A stretch of DNA of 64,000 nt from Isoetes taiwanensis (Eukaryota > Streptophyta > Lycopodiopsida > Isoetales > Isoetaceae): positions 29,710,177 through 29,774,176 of the forward strand of contig JAJEKV010000001.1 of the NCBI GenBank assembly GCA_021234155.1, given 5' to 3'. The notes under the pieces were generated by a model. That model searched no databases, had not been told where the DNA came from, and saw only the letters and a list, made by a program, of their open reading frames with translations. Below, piece after piece: positions 24,131 through 35,649 of the stretch. Within the stretch, counting starts at the first letter, position 1, and each line of letters opens with the position of its first letter. Both the position numbers and the translations under genes were made by a program.

Positions 24131-24664
24131 CCATAGATAATAATCTTTCGGTATGATTAAAAGGAAGCAAGAGGCATTAAAGTTACCTTAATTGCACCTC
24201 TTCCAGATTTTGCGCATATTGCAAGTCACAAATATTTGATACCAACTATGGTCTATCCATATGCATTTGAAGCACAGTCATTTACTTTTTTGGTGAGCCA
24301 TATGGCCAATTTTGATAGGCAACAATGGCAACTGACATTGTATTTGCCTTATATGACAGAATATTATTCTGGCAATATTTATTTCCAATAACAGCAGTAT
24401 AATGATCCCATCAGTCCATGCTCTTTCCATAATTTTGGAACTCATTCTTTCCATGTTCGTGAAACATATCATCTATACTCAACTTGAGCTCTATACTCAA
24501 TTTGAGCTCTTTTGTGTCTTTGCATGACACACAATAAAGTTACAAGAACATGTATTTAAAGCCACTCACAATGCCAATAGTTTAATCATTCAGATTATGC
24601 TCAAGTAATATCAAAGAGAGAATCGTCAGCGATAAGACCAATGAGATGAAATATCTAAAAAAAA

Positions 24665-26690
24665 CCACGAACAAGCTAGCCCGGGCAACAACCTTACTAG
24701 CTTTCCGGACTATATCGGTCAATCCCTCCATAGTCTTATCATCCCATACATGGACCCGAGCTAATCCAAGATGGCATATCTTCTCTGTGATCTTTAACTG
24801 AAACATGTTCATGACTTAGTAACATGCTCATGCCCTTCGACTTTAATCATTTGGTCATGCATCTTTTAGTACTACAAAATTTTGAGCCGGATGTTTTTAT
24901 CAATAGACACTTTTTAGAATGTAACATTTATCATTAAATACTTTTTAGAATGTAACAAATTACCACTCTAGGCATCTATGGCACAAAGCCGGTAAATTTA
25001 GATATCAAAGCATCACGGTAATTTTTCATGCATTATTTTATGCATGTAGATGAGATAACAGAATACAACATCTTGTCTTAAATTAAGGAAAAAATATTTA
25101 GCATAAAGCCACTTCCCTTGATCAATCAGATAAACCTTTTATGAACTCCGAAAGTCCAACTGGTTACATGAACTCCATAAAATCCTTGTAGAAATTTGAG
25201 CTAGGTAGCCCGACTTCACGATTCCTTTGCCACGAACTTGACAAACATAATTCCATCTTTCCTTTTCGCTAAAACAACTTAACTGGGACAAAAGAACCAC
25301 ATTGAGAGGAGAATATCCGTACTGCGACCAAACAAGCAAACATTAGCACGCTATTGGTAATGATGCAAGGGCCAAAAGGTACATTGGGTATTCTCGGCTC
25401 ATCGCCCTTCACCCAATGTAGCCTCTTGCCCTTTGTTAGTGTAAGCAAATAAAAAAATGGAATGCAAAAATAGAAGAACAAATTCAGCAAATACTTCCTG
25501 AACTATGAGTTGGCCTTGCCCAACCAATTTAATGCTTCAAAAGACCATGTGTTTACCAGTTGTGGTACTTTATACAGGTCTTAACTATTGTGTAGCCAAT
25601 GCTATTTTGCAGTTTTAATGTTCTGCAAGCTTTCTTAAAGGAAGAATAATGTATAAACAGGATTGAGTTACCTGTAGTTTGTCTTGATTAGAGTTGGTCT
25701 CGCATCTTTGATCTTCCTGATCAGCATATATGAAAGTCTGCTTGCAAAAATGCATCAAGCTTGGACCAGCATGCCTAAATATTCAGCATATCTTCTGCGC
25801 AGACCGATGTTGCAAAAGATATCATATACTTTCTGAACTTGCTTTGGAATATGCTTAACGGTTCAGGAAAACTTACCAGGCCTACGTTTAAGCCATGGGA
25901 TCAGCTTGCAAAAAATAGATTCAGATTGCAAAAGCATGCAAAAACGGCTCCAGCCTGAAGCTCAAACCAGTTTGGAGCATCAAACAATATGTTTTCAGGA
26001 TGTAGAACAGATCTTTGATGCAGAATGTGCTGCAAAAGGCATCCGATGTTTCATAGTCTTGCTTTGAAACATGTTAACGGCAAAGCAAATGTGCCGGCTC
26101 ATCTTGTAATCCAAGGAAATGGCCATCTACTTTTTGCCCAAGATAGGCTAAACTATTGGAAGGGCGAGATCTATCTACAGATCAAATGCGAAATCTCTGG
26201 CCGCTCTCAATACAACTTTTTTGGCTACGAACCCTAAAAACTTTTTGATGCATATAAGCTTCACTTTATTTTTGGTATTCCATAAATGGCCCACAATCCA
26301 ATACCACGAATTTTAAATGCTATTTTAAAGACAAGGCCAACTAAAAGTTTAACCATTATATCCATCTTCCATTAATATTGATTAAATTCTATATCTCATA
26401 TATGATACCTTAGAGATTGAGAAAATCTCTCATATTTTCCATGTAATAGCTCCCATTCACGAAAGACATGTAGTTAGATATACTAAGTATAGCTCAAGTC
26501 TACCAAATCTACTATGGCAAACAGCTTATTCATTCTTCATTGCCATTGCAAATACAAGTTCTCAAATTTCCGAGTAATCCAGCTGGTATGATACAAACAA
26601 ATGTAGTCATATTTATAAGAAAGAAATCTCGTATGTCTCCTATGTGAGAGCTCACATTCAAGAAACAAATGTTAATCAATAATAAAAAAA
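24665..26690. repeat. 2-kb noncoding repeat, copy 2, ending in long poly-A
   Basis: Second copy of the repeat at 22011-24012, with the hairpin at 25369-25431. It ends in about 30 A (26683-26711). Copy 1 has only seven A at the same place, followed by unrelated sequence. Confidence 0.8.
25369..25431. other. Conserved hairpin in 2-kb repeat (copy 2)
   Basis: Same inverted repeat as 22715-22777, with arms unchanged. Confidence 0.6.
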
Positions 26691-26719
26691 AAAAAAAAAA
26701 AAAAAAAAAAACAAAAAAA

Positions 26720-28040
26720 CCCGGAAACAACTAGCATAGGCAACAACCCTACTAGCAGTTCAAGCTACCTCGGTCAATCCCTCAGTAGCCTTATCATTCT
26801 GTACAATTAGTCGAGCTAACCAAAAGACAGTGCATCCTATTTAGGCATAAAGTATCAGTACTTTAATCAGATTTTCTTTAATAAAAAATTTCTTCTTTTT
26901 ACCATTTTAGAAAACCTTTACATTCTAAGGTCCAAGGCATGAATAGCTTAAACCTACTCACTCTTTATTCAGTCCAAATTATATGGTCTTAGATGCCAAG
27001 CCTTTAACCCTTATATGAACTTTTCTTATTTCTAACATCATCCATCTCCACCTGACATATTATCTATTATGAACAGTCCACATTATTTGATGCTTTACTG
27101 TTAGTGTCTTTTTGCATGCCAACCTGCATGCACTTTCTTTTCCATGTACTCATGCAGTTATACCTTTGCATGTACCCGTTCCTTTCTACTTTGCAAGCCA
27201 ACCTGCATGCATGTAGTATATTATCCTTAAGTTCGCCCTTATTTCTTTTAAGAAAACGATATTAGATTAAGGGTTTTTATAACAGTTATCCGCCTTATAA
27301 TGATTCTATACCAGACCAGATAATCTCCCTATTCCTTTAATTTTTTCCTTTTTAAGCATAAGCTTAATGCATTTCCAATTTTCATCAATTTCCGCAGTTC
27401 TCAAGCATTTTACTTATATTGCAGGTTTTTATCCCAGCTTACTATACTGCATGGAATGCTATTTAAGAACTCATATGTACGAAAATAACCATTTTTTTAT
27501 TTCTTTCAGTTAAGTAAAAGCCTAAGTCACGACAGTAATATCACTGTAACCTTGCATCAGATCCACAAAAAGCTATCCATCATAATCTGAGATTTCAAAA
27601 TAACATATACACCTCTTTATATGTCATAAAGTACCTATTTTTTGTAGCTCATGACCCAACTATATGGTCTGCAATAAGTTTTGATCATTTACCAGTAAAC
27701 CCAAAATGAAGCTGGTTCTACTTTTTAACTATTATATTATCAAAGCATCTAGGTATGTCTCCTGCAAAATGCCTTGTTGTTATAGATTTACCAAAACCAG
27801 TGAGATCATACTCCTATTTTTTGTTGTTGATTTCATTATGCCTTCCATTTCTTGATCCATGCAACCGTTTCAGCTAGCACACACCATAACAGCAAAAGAT
27901 AGTACAATGGGAGAAGAATACCACGTACCTGCAGCCAACCAATACTGAATTAGCATAAGAATGGTAAGACAGCAAGGGCCAAAAGGTACATTGGGTATTC
28001 TTGGCTCTTTGCCCATCACCCACTGTACCTTTTGCTCTTG
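26720..28040. repeat. Diverged third copy of the 2-kb repeat
   Basis: Starts CCCGGAAACAACTAGC and keeps recognisable blocks of the repeat (TCGGTCAATCCCTC, then the hairpin block at 27976-28037), separated by sequence that no longer aligns by eye. Order and orientation match copies 1 and 2. Confidence 0.55.
27976..28037. other. Conserved hairpin in 2-kb repeat (copy 3)
   Basis: The 5' arm is identical to the other copies. The 3' arm is changed to ACCCACTGTACCTTTTGCTC and still pairs over AAAAGGTACA, so the stem is kept although the surrounding sequence has diverged. Confidence 0.6.
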
Positions 28041-28405
28041 ATTAGTAAAAGCTTATTTAAGAAACATAAATCAAAATCGAAGACATGCAATATTGAAATC
28101 CATCACCCTATTACCATTGGGTTTTCGATAATCTGAACTTTTATATTCATGCAAGCTATAGCTGTACCATAAGGCTGATAAAATGTAATGGTCCATTTTC
28201 TCTAAATGTTGGGATAGAGCCATATCCTTTAACTTTTTACTTTACATTTATCTTAACATAAAGAGACAAGCCTGCTTCGCTGTCATAGACTGATTGTATC
28301 ATGTATTCTTTTTCAAGAACTTTTTTTTTTTTTGAAGGACGTGAGGCTCTCAAGAACTTGTAGGAACATTATACTTAGTTTAACAATTTATATTTGAAAA
28401 TATAC

Positions 28406-28730
28406 CTGAAAATCCTCATCTTCAGAGTTTATTTCATCTTCAAACTGTGTCTCAGGGATGTATTGAATTTCTTTAGCAAAACTTCCATGATATCCAGACT
28501 GTTTCCTATTGAAACTGCCTCTTTTTTTGCCACTATAGCCATCATTTCCTTCACTAAACCCCCGTTTAGTTTCAAAACCCCTGCTGCCAGGTCTTCTTTC
28601 CATCTCAATGGCTTCAAAATCCACTGATAGTTTGCACCATTCACATTCCCTGTTGGTCTCGGCAAAGCGTAATGCTTCCCCTTCCGAACTGGAATCTTCA
28701 AGCTCCTCTTCCGAGCTGTAACCCATCCTC
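28406..28730 (-). CDS. Exon-like ORF of unknown function (acidic, then Gly/Arg/Lys-rich)
   Basis: Open for about 107 codons from the ATG ending at 28726 (MGYSSEEELEDSSSEGEAL) to a good donor site CAG/GTATAT at 28406/28405. A possible acceptor CTAG lies just upstream, at 28731. The protein is acidic first, has a single C-x2-C (CEWCK), then a basic Gly/Ser stretch and an acidic end. No family is recognised. It lies downstream of, and on the same strand as, the RT-like gene at 29260-30308, so it may be a 3' exon of the same element or a separate gene fragment. Confidence 0.4.
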
Positions 28731-29090
28731 CTAGGTGAGTTTAATGCACATCTGTGCTGAATCCAGACAATAAAGTTTGGCTGCTTTGCCTCTTGCTATT
28801 ATCAAGGCGCCTCAGAATTACCCTGCCATATCTTTTGCTTTAAATTTCCTAATTAAAGTTTTGGTTCATTAACCCAACATATAGGTTTCTACTATACGAA
28901 AAATGCCTAGGTATTCAAAACAAGGATTTTATCACTTATTTTGTAAGGTAAATCTCAATGGTATGAGTTTTAGTTAATAAACCTCCAATATTGTGAGCTG
29001 TTTATCATGGCAAGCTCAACTACTATAACTTAGTGCATATATCTCTAAGTATGCCAATTTTTTCCTTTTACATAAAAAAAATCCTACCTC

Positions 29091-29213
29091 CTTCCGTAGG
29101 ATTATTCTGCCCCTTCGCATTCTTAATATGCAGCTATAACTATAGGGTGGGTTGACCCCTACTTGTTACAGTAGGGGTTCAACCATAATCCTATAGTTAA
29201 TAAGTGTTAACCC
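29091..29213. repeat. Structured element B (relative of A)
   Basis: The same arrangement as 24013-24130: hairpin TCCTACCTCCTTCCGTAGGA, then arms AACTATAGG...GTTGACCCCTAC and GTAGGGGTTCAAC...CCTATAGTT around TTACAGTA. The arms differ from A but still pair. Confidence 0.55.
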
Positions 29214-29259
29214 AGAATTCAATTTGTATATATTAGTCAAGTCAATATTGAAAACATAC

Positions 29260-30308
29260 CTTTAGTATTCCGAAATCAGTTGCAGCAGGTGCTAGTGTCA
29301 AATTTTAGACCTGGAAATTCTCCGTTTTTAATGTATTTGCAAATCCTCCTCTTGACTCCTGGTTTGTCAAAACCATTGTTGATAAAACTATCCATTAGTT
29401 CCCTTATGTCTTTTGCTGCCATAATTGGAGATGTATTGATATACATAAATGGCATTACTTGTGATAAAATCACGTTTCGGGCTTGGAAATACGGTCTACA
29501 ACCACTTGCATGCACATATTTCATAGCCTTGAAAGGTAGAGATTCCCCTTTGTCATATCTTGTCGTTTGGAAAATGCCCATTGCTTTATCAAAGATCTCT
29601 ATAGTCATGTTTAGAAAATTGGCCTTACTTCCAAATATGGCCCCGGGTGCATATTCTGAATATGTAGTTTCCTCCTTGATGCCCAAGTATTTCATGCAAT
29701 ATATCTGCAACTCTTGTTTATCCTCATCATTCCATTCTGCCAAGAATTTTTTGATATCAGGGCAGTTTACTGCCAGCAAGTCGTCCATGTATCTAAATAC
29801 ATATCTGAACTTTTTTATTTCTTCCCACCTTCCTTGTTTGGCTAAATTTTTTATAAAATATAATTCAAACCATGTCAGATAGATATTACACTAACAAGGG
29901 CTACACGAGAAGCCCATTGGAATCCCACAAACCTGCTTCCACATGTTTTTTCCAAGTTTTACATAGGAGTTGATTAAGAGCCGCGTATTGGCAGCAATAA
30001 ATTTGCTCTTGCTCATAAATGACCAACATTTTCCCTGAGGTGCGGTTTTAAACCATTTAGCACTTAATTTCCCATTACTTGACTTTTTTTATCCATAATT
30101 CAAATCTTTTGTTCTTATTCTTCATATGGTTCCATGTTGCATTAGCAATATGCTCTGACACCTGGCAGATACCATGGATCCCATAAAATGGGATGCTTTC
30201 ATAGCATTTTGTAATATCCGCCACAAAAATATCCTCAATTTTACCAGGCAACTTTAAGGTCACATCATAGACTGAGCTCACCATCCAGCTTAGATTTAAT
30301 CTTCCTGG
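29260..30308 (-). pseudogene. Penelope/TERT-like reverse transcriptase, catalytic part
   Basis: Two frames joined across a shift and a stop carry RT motifs in order: FVADITKCYESIPF (motif A, Asp), GIPMGFSCSP (motif B), FRYMDDLLAVN (catalytic Asp pair, about 29785) and FLNMTIEI (motif E region). The K-x-Y-E spacing in motif A and the GIPMG form are unlike the copia, Ty3 or L1 RTs elsewhere in the window, and nearest, from memory, to Penelope-like elements or the related TERT/rvt enzymes. A one-base shift lies in an A-run near 30080 and a TAG near 29894. The gene continues across chromovirus B at 36229-36420. No GIY-YIG nuclease was seen. Confidence 0.55.
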
Positions 30309-30810
30309 TGTGACGACCATACGGATATTCGTATCATACGATTATTATACTCGTATGTACAAAAGATAGTCATCACACAGATGCAAAAGGGTAGTTGCAC
30401 AAGACAAGATTTGAACTCGCAACCTTCCAATTGCGAGTCACACACCCTTGCCAAGTGCACTACCAATATTTGTTAAAGACATTCCTTCACGTCTTCCTCA
30501 TATGTGGGACTATCTCCAGGAGGTTCTAGAATATTCTAGAACCTAAATGCATGCATGACACTTGGCGCGATCTCATCCATTGGAGTGGCACGATCTTGAC
30601 CGTCAGCTTAGATATATAAGGAGGCACCTCCTTTTCAACGCCAGTTTTGAGCCTTCTAGGCATCTGTCTCGTGTTCCTGCTTACCTTCGGGCCATTGTAT
30701 TCTTGATTGCTGTTCATATATCAGATTCTTTGCCGATCTTGGCATATTTCTTCCGTATTTCTTGCGTATTTTCCACGTATTTTCCTTGTTTTCGAGTAGG
30801 TTCATGACAG
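30309..30810 (+). repeat. Chromovirus B 5' LTR
   Basis: 502 bases. Compared with the 3' LTR it lacks the segment that includes the ATAG repeat and the CATTCCGG start region. It contains the tRNA-like block described for the 3' LTR. Confidence 0.85.
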
Positions 30811-30812
30811 TT

Positions 30813-30824
30813 TGAACCGGAATC
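30813..30824 (+). promoter_or_regulatory. Self-complementary primer-binding site of chromovirus B
   Basis: TTGAACCGGAAT lies two bases after the 5' LTR. It is the exact complement of ATTCCGGTTCAA at 36046-36057, the predicted 5' end of the element RNA. No match to the usual initiator-Met primer site is present. This is the layout of Tf1/sushi-type self-priming. Confidence 0.7.
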
Positions 30825-30891
30825 CCTTACCCGTTCTTGCCTGCTCTGATCCTAAGGATTTCTTTATCCATACTGGGCGATTCCTGTCTCT

Positions 30892-31760
30892 ATGGAGGAG
30901 GTTTCATCCTTATTACAGCAGGTCCAGCAACTTGTTCAAGTATGCCAGCAGTTGCAGTTGGATAATAAGGAGCTCCAGGAATGGCTAGCTTCTCATGAGT
31001 CAGCCTCTAGCTCCGGGGGGAGGTCATCGGAACCTAAGATCAGCCTGCCAGAAAAATTTGATGGCACCAGATCCAAGGTCCGAGGTTTTTTGAACCAGAT
31101 TCGTCTTGTTATTTGACTCCACCCTCACAGGTATCCTACAGATCGAGAACAGTTCGGTCTAGTTGGCTCTCTTCTTTCTGGATCAGCCTTGAGTTGTTTG
31201 CCCCCTTGCTGGAGAAAGGGGCTCCCGAGTTGCAAAATTTTGCTTTATTCACTGCAGAGCTCGAGGCATGCTTTGGAGACACCGATCCTCAGCGCACAGC
31301 AGTCACAAAACTTTGCAATCTAAGGCAAGGCTCTCGTCCAGCTTCAGTATATGCATCAGAATTTCGTCAAATTGCGGTAGATACTGGCTGGGATGATGTT
31401 GCACTTCGAGACTGTTTCCGAAGGGGGTTACGTGAGGATGTCAAAGATATGCTGTTATCTATGGAGGACCCTCAGACTTTGGAGGAAGCCATCAGATTTG
31501 CAGTTCGATGTGATAATCGGCTCTTCGAACGCAGGCAGGAGAGACCTAGTCAGGTCTTCCCGATCACACAAGTGCCTGTAGCTACGCCTTCCTCGATTTC
31601 ATCTGTAGAATCCAACATGTCTAGATCTAAGCCTATGCAGATTGATCGGACAGTTCGAGGACCTTCATCTGCCGCCGAGAAGTAATATCAGAGAGAGGCT
31701 AAGCTTTGCCTCTACTGTGGGAGAGCTGGTCATATTGCTCTTGGATGCCCTGTGAAGCGC
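30892..31760 (+). pseudogene. Chromovirus B gag with CCHC knuckle
   Basis: Start ATG 30892 (MEEVSSLLQQVQQLVQVCQQ) with a coiled-coil-like N-terminus, then PEKFDGTRSKVRGFLNQIRL. The main gag domain has APLLEKGAPELQNFALF, SEFRQIAVDTGWDD, CFRRGLREDVKDML and DNRLFERR. The knuckle CLYCGRAGHIALGC lies at about 31710-31751. A TGA near 31114 and a frame change near 31190 break the frame, and a stop at about 31683 precedes the knuckle. Confidence 0.82.
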
Positions 31761-32700
31761 CCAAATCATTCGGAAAACCGTTCGAGCCCCGTCCGAGTAG
31801 TAGGAGTCTCTCGACGGTTGCCTGATATTCCTCACATGTGATGAAGGTTTTATTCACTCGGACAAGGTCAGTAAAGAATTTTTTATCTCTATTTCATTGG
31901 AGTCGGAGAATGGGAGGATAGAGACGATGGCGCAACTTGATTGTGGTCCGAATGCCTGCTTCTATGTTCGCTACTAAGCACGCCATTCCTAGAAGCAGGA
32001 TTGAGCATCCACCCTCTGTTAATGTGATTGATGGGCGTGAGATCTCTTCAGGCGCAGTCACAGAATGTACTGCACCTCTTCACGTTTTGTTCGAGGGAGC
32101 CTCTTGTAACATTTCCTTCAATCTCATTGCTAGCCCACATGTGCCAGTAGTCTTGGGTCTGCCCTGCTCGAGCTACATAACCCACAGATTGATTGGCGTA
32201 CTAGATCCTTTCGGTTTGCTGGTTCGAGCTCTAGTTCCAGTTCATCTGTAGTTCAAGCCTCTGTACCAATATCTACTTCAGTCCATACAGTATCGTGGGC
32301 TCCTGATGCTGTCCTTATTGTTCCTATTTCTGCTCCATGTTTTGATTCGACTCTTGCTTCTGCTCCAGTTCATGCCCCAGATTCCGATTATGTTCTTGAT
32401 GATGTCTCTGCTCCAGCTCCAGCTCCTGCTCTAGTTCTGGTTTCTGCTCCTGCTCCAGTTCTTGCTCCAATCCCTGCCCCTGCTCCAGTTCTTGCTCTAG
32501 TTCCTGCTCCAATAGTTGCTCCTACTTCTGTTCTTGTTCCTGTTCTCGCTCCTTTCTTGATCCTGCTTCTGTAGAGGCTTCTTCGCGCCCTCAGCTCTGT
32601 ATCTCGAAGATCTCTCTTCACAAGTTTATTAGATCTGGTAGGCAAGACCCTAGATCAGCATTTGCAATCCAAGTCTATCCTTCAACTAGCTCTGCTTCAG
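31761..32700 (+). pseudogene. Chromovirus B protease remnant and Ala/Pro/Val-rich spacer
   Basis: At 31925-32250 the sequence retains protease-like pieces (AQLDCGPNACF as the probable active loop, later VVLGLPC), with frame breaks. From about 32270 to 32580 the plus strand is a run of CTGCTCCAGTT-like units coding an Ala/Pro/Val/Leu-rich tract with repeated APAP and APVLA words. Such a tract between protease and RT is not a known catalytic domain. It may be an expanded linker. Confidence 0.6.
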
Positions 32701-34020
32701 AAACGTCTGCTCCTATCCTTCCTGATAAGTACAAGGATTTTGGTGATGTTTTTGATAAGGTCAAAGCCAGCAAGCTTCTGGAGCATCGTCCTTATGACTG
32801 CCCCATTGATCTTCAGCTAGGGACGACCCCGTCATTTGGCCCTATCTATGGCTTGTCGCCAACAGAATTGGAGACTTTGCGGACCTATATCGAGGAGAAT
32901 CTTGCAACTGGGTTTATTCGACATTCCCAGTCACCCGCAGAAGCTGCCATCTTCTTTGTTTTCAAGAAGGATGGTTCTTTGTGGCTGGTTGTGGATATCG
33001 CGGCCTCAACAAGATCACTGTGCGTAATCGGTATCCTCTCCCTTTGATTCCAGAGTTACTTGAGCGGCTCCAAGGTGCACGATACTTCACGAAAATTGAT
33101 CTTCGAGGTGCCTATAATCTTATCCGTATCAGGGAAGGTGATGAGTGGAAGACAACCTTTCGAACTCGGTATAATCATTTTGAGTATACCGTCATCCTTA
33201 TCGGCCTTATCAATGCTCCAGCGGTCTTTCAGCACATGGCTAATGATATTTTTCGAGAGTTTTTGGATCTTTTTGTTATTGTCTATCTAGATGATATTCT
33301 GATTTATTCGAAGATTTTGGAGGAGCATGAAGAACATGTCAGGAAGGTCCTTCAGAAGCTACGGGAACATGAACTTTATGCCAAACTGAAGAAGTGTCTG
33401 TTCGAGCAGGACAATGTCGAGTTTCTGGGCTATCGCATCACGTCTCATGGTGTTACCATGGATCTAGAGAAGGTCAGCACAGTTCTTGATTGGGAAACAT
33501 CTTCCTCGGTTAAAGATGTACAGTGCTTCTTGGGGTTTACCAATTTTTATCGCCGCTTCATCAAGGACTATTCGGAGATCGTCTTGCCTTTGACACGTCT
33601 CACCAGGAAGGATGTTCCTTTTAAGTGGACAATTGAAGCAGAATCAACATTCATCACTCTGAAGCATGCCTTTACAGCAGCACATGTTCTTGCACACCCG
33701 GATCCTGCGCGTCCCTATATTCTCGAAGCTGATGCATCAGATTTTGCTCTTGGCAGCATCTTGTCGCATACGACAAGGAACTTTTGGCGATTGTTGACTC
33801 TTTTCAGGAGTGGCGACGATTTCTTGAGGGTTCTTCTCATAAGGTGACTGTGTATACAGATCATCGCAATCTGGAGTATTTCCAGTCTGCTCGAATTCTT
33901 GATCGTCGTCAGGCTCGGTGGCATACACATGTGCTATCCCGCTTTGATTTCATCATCAAGTTTCAGCCTGGCACGCTTCAAGGGAAACCAGATGCTCTTT
34001 CTCGTAGATCTTATTTCGAA
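32700..34020 (+). pseudogene. Chromovirus B reverse transcriptase and RNase H
   Basis: RT runs from DKYKDFGDVFDK through LSPTELETLRTYIEENL, the finger region (FVFKKDGSLWLVVD), FTKIDLRGAYNLIRI (motif A Asp) and VYLDDILIYS (catalytic pair, about 33280-33310) to the thumb (FLGFTNFYRRFIKDYS). A one-base shift occurs near 33000. RNase H starts ILEADASDFALGSIL with its Asp, then has lost about 30 residues at 33770-33780 before resuming in DKELLAIVDSF and TVYTDHRNLEYF. Unlike E1/E2, the acidic residues of this Ty3 RNase H are kept in what remains. Confidence 0.85.
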
Positions 34021-34059
34021 CCTAAGGCGGGGGAGCCAGCATTTGATCAGCAATCACAG

Positions 34060-35182
34060 GTTATTCTAGGACCTGATCGTTTACAACTCATGGTCATCAC
34101 TTTGTTCGAAAGGCCTCGTGATACATCCTTGTTGGAGTCTGTTCGAGCATCTCTTCCTTCTGACCCATTGGCACAGGACATAATATCACAGCTTGGCTTA
34201 GCACCATCTTCCCGAGAAATGAGGTTGGACTATGATCATTTTGAGGTTCGATATGGACTTCTGTTTCATGATGGATTCCTGTATATTCCGGATGGTGCCC
34301 CTCGACTTCAAGTTCTGCAATCCTGTCACGATTCTCCTCTCGCCGGCCATTTTGGCATTGCCAAGACTCTGGAACTTATTGCTCGAGATTATTGGTGGCC
34401 AGGTCTCCGCCGCACTGTTGAGACTTTTGTACGCTCATGTGATATTTGCTGTCGTGCAAAAGCTCCCAAACACCGCCCACATGGCCTGCTTCAGCCTTTA
34501 CCAGTTCCAGCCGGTCCTTGGAAGAGTATTTCAGTGGATTTTATTGTCGAGCTTCCATCCTCTCAGGGGCATGATGCCATCCTTGTTGTTGTTGACCGTT
34601 TTTCCAAGATGGCACATTTCATTCCTTGCAGCACTTAAAATACTATCTATCTATCTATCTCCAGTGAAGCCACAACGGTTCTCTTGCTTCGAGAGGTGGT
34701 TCGATTCTATGGCTTACCAGATAATATTGTCAGTGACCGCCGCCCTCAGTTTGTTGCTAGCTTTTGGAAGCGTCTATTGCAACTCTTGCATGTGGAACGT
34801 TCGCTCTCTTCCGGACATCACCCGGAGACCAATGGGCAGGTGGAGTGCACTAATCAAACACTTGAGCAGTATTTGCGATGCTTCATCAATTATTAGCAGG
34901 ATAACTGGGTTGATTGGCTACCGCTGGCAGAATTTGCTAACAATAATTCTGTCCATGCCTCGATAGGTCAGACTCCGTTCTTTATTAATTGCATGCATCC
35001 CGTTGGTCTTTCACTGCTCCTGGATATGATTCAGTCAATCCCAGTGCCGAAGACAGGCTCTAGAAGCTCCGCATGCTCCAGGATGATCTTCAGCACCATC
35101 TCCTCCAGGCTCAAGCACATTATTGTTATCATGCAGATCAGCATCGTCAGGACGCTCCTCATTTTGCAGTTGATGATCTTGT
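34060..35182 (+). pseudogene. Chromovirus B integrase
   Basis: The zinc finger is HDSPLAGHFGIAKT with CDICC. First core Asp in SVDFIVELPSSQG, second in SDRRPQFVASFW, Glu in NGQVECTNQTL. An (ATCT)n run at 34646-34665 sits between the first Asp part and EVVRFYGLPD and breaks the frame, and TAG at about 34894 and a shift near 35000 add to it. Integrase would insert the cDNA; this copy is inactive. Confidence 0.82.
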
Positions 35183-35640
35183 TTGGCTATTGTGTCAGAT
35201 TTGCCGACAGCTCGCCCTTGTAACAAGCTCGACTACCGGCGCTTAGGTCCCTATCGGATCATTGAACGAGTTGGTGATGCTGCTTTCCGTCTTGAGCTTC
35301 CGCCATCAGTTCGACTTCACCCAGTGTTCCATGTGTCTTTGTTGGAACCCTATATGGCGAATCCATTTCCAGATCGAGTACCTCCACCTCCACCACCAGT
35401 CGAGATTGATGATCATAAGGAGTTCGAGGTTCAAGAGATTCTGGACTCCAAGTTTCTTCGTCGACGATTGTATTACTTTGTCGATTGGGAAGGTTACTCG
35501 CCAAGTGATAGAACCTGGGAGCCTGCCGAGAATCTGACTAATGCGCCTGACAAAAATTGCAGAGTTTCACCGACGTTATCCGAACAAGCCAAGTTTGAGT
35601 ACTCTGGCCCCAGCTTCGAGGACTCGTCGCCGTCGCAGGA
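35183..35640 (+). CDS. Chromovirus B integrase tail and chromodomain
   Basis: KLDYRRLGPYRIIERVG and VFHVSLLEPY form the GPY/F module. After a Pro-rich link (PPPPPPVEIDD) comes the chromodomain FEVQEILDSKFLRRRLYYFV followed by DWEGYSPSDRTWEP, with all three cage-type aromatics. The frame then runs into the LTR. The WEGY..TWEP form is that of chromoviruses from fungi and vertebrates and of HP1 proteins. Its presumed role is to steer integration to methylated-histone chromatin. Confidence 0.85.
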
Positions 35641-35649
35641 GGGGGATGG

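Noticed and set aside
30374-30470. tRNA gene
   Set aside because: Acceptor stem and a good A-box are missing, and it is part of an LTR repeated at 35715.
32324-32645. Glu/Gln-rich ORFs on the minus strand
   Set aside because: Shadow of the repetitive Ala/Pro/Val tract of chromovirus B.
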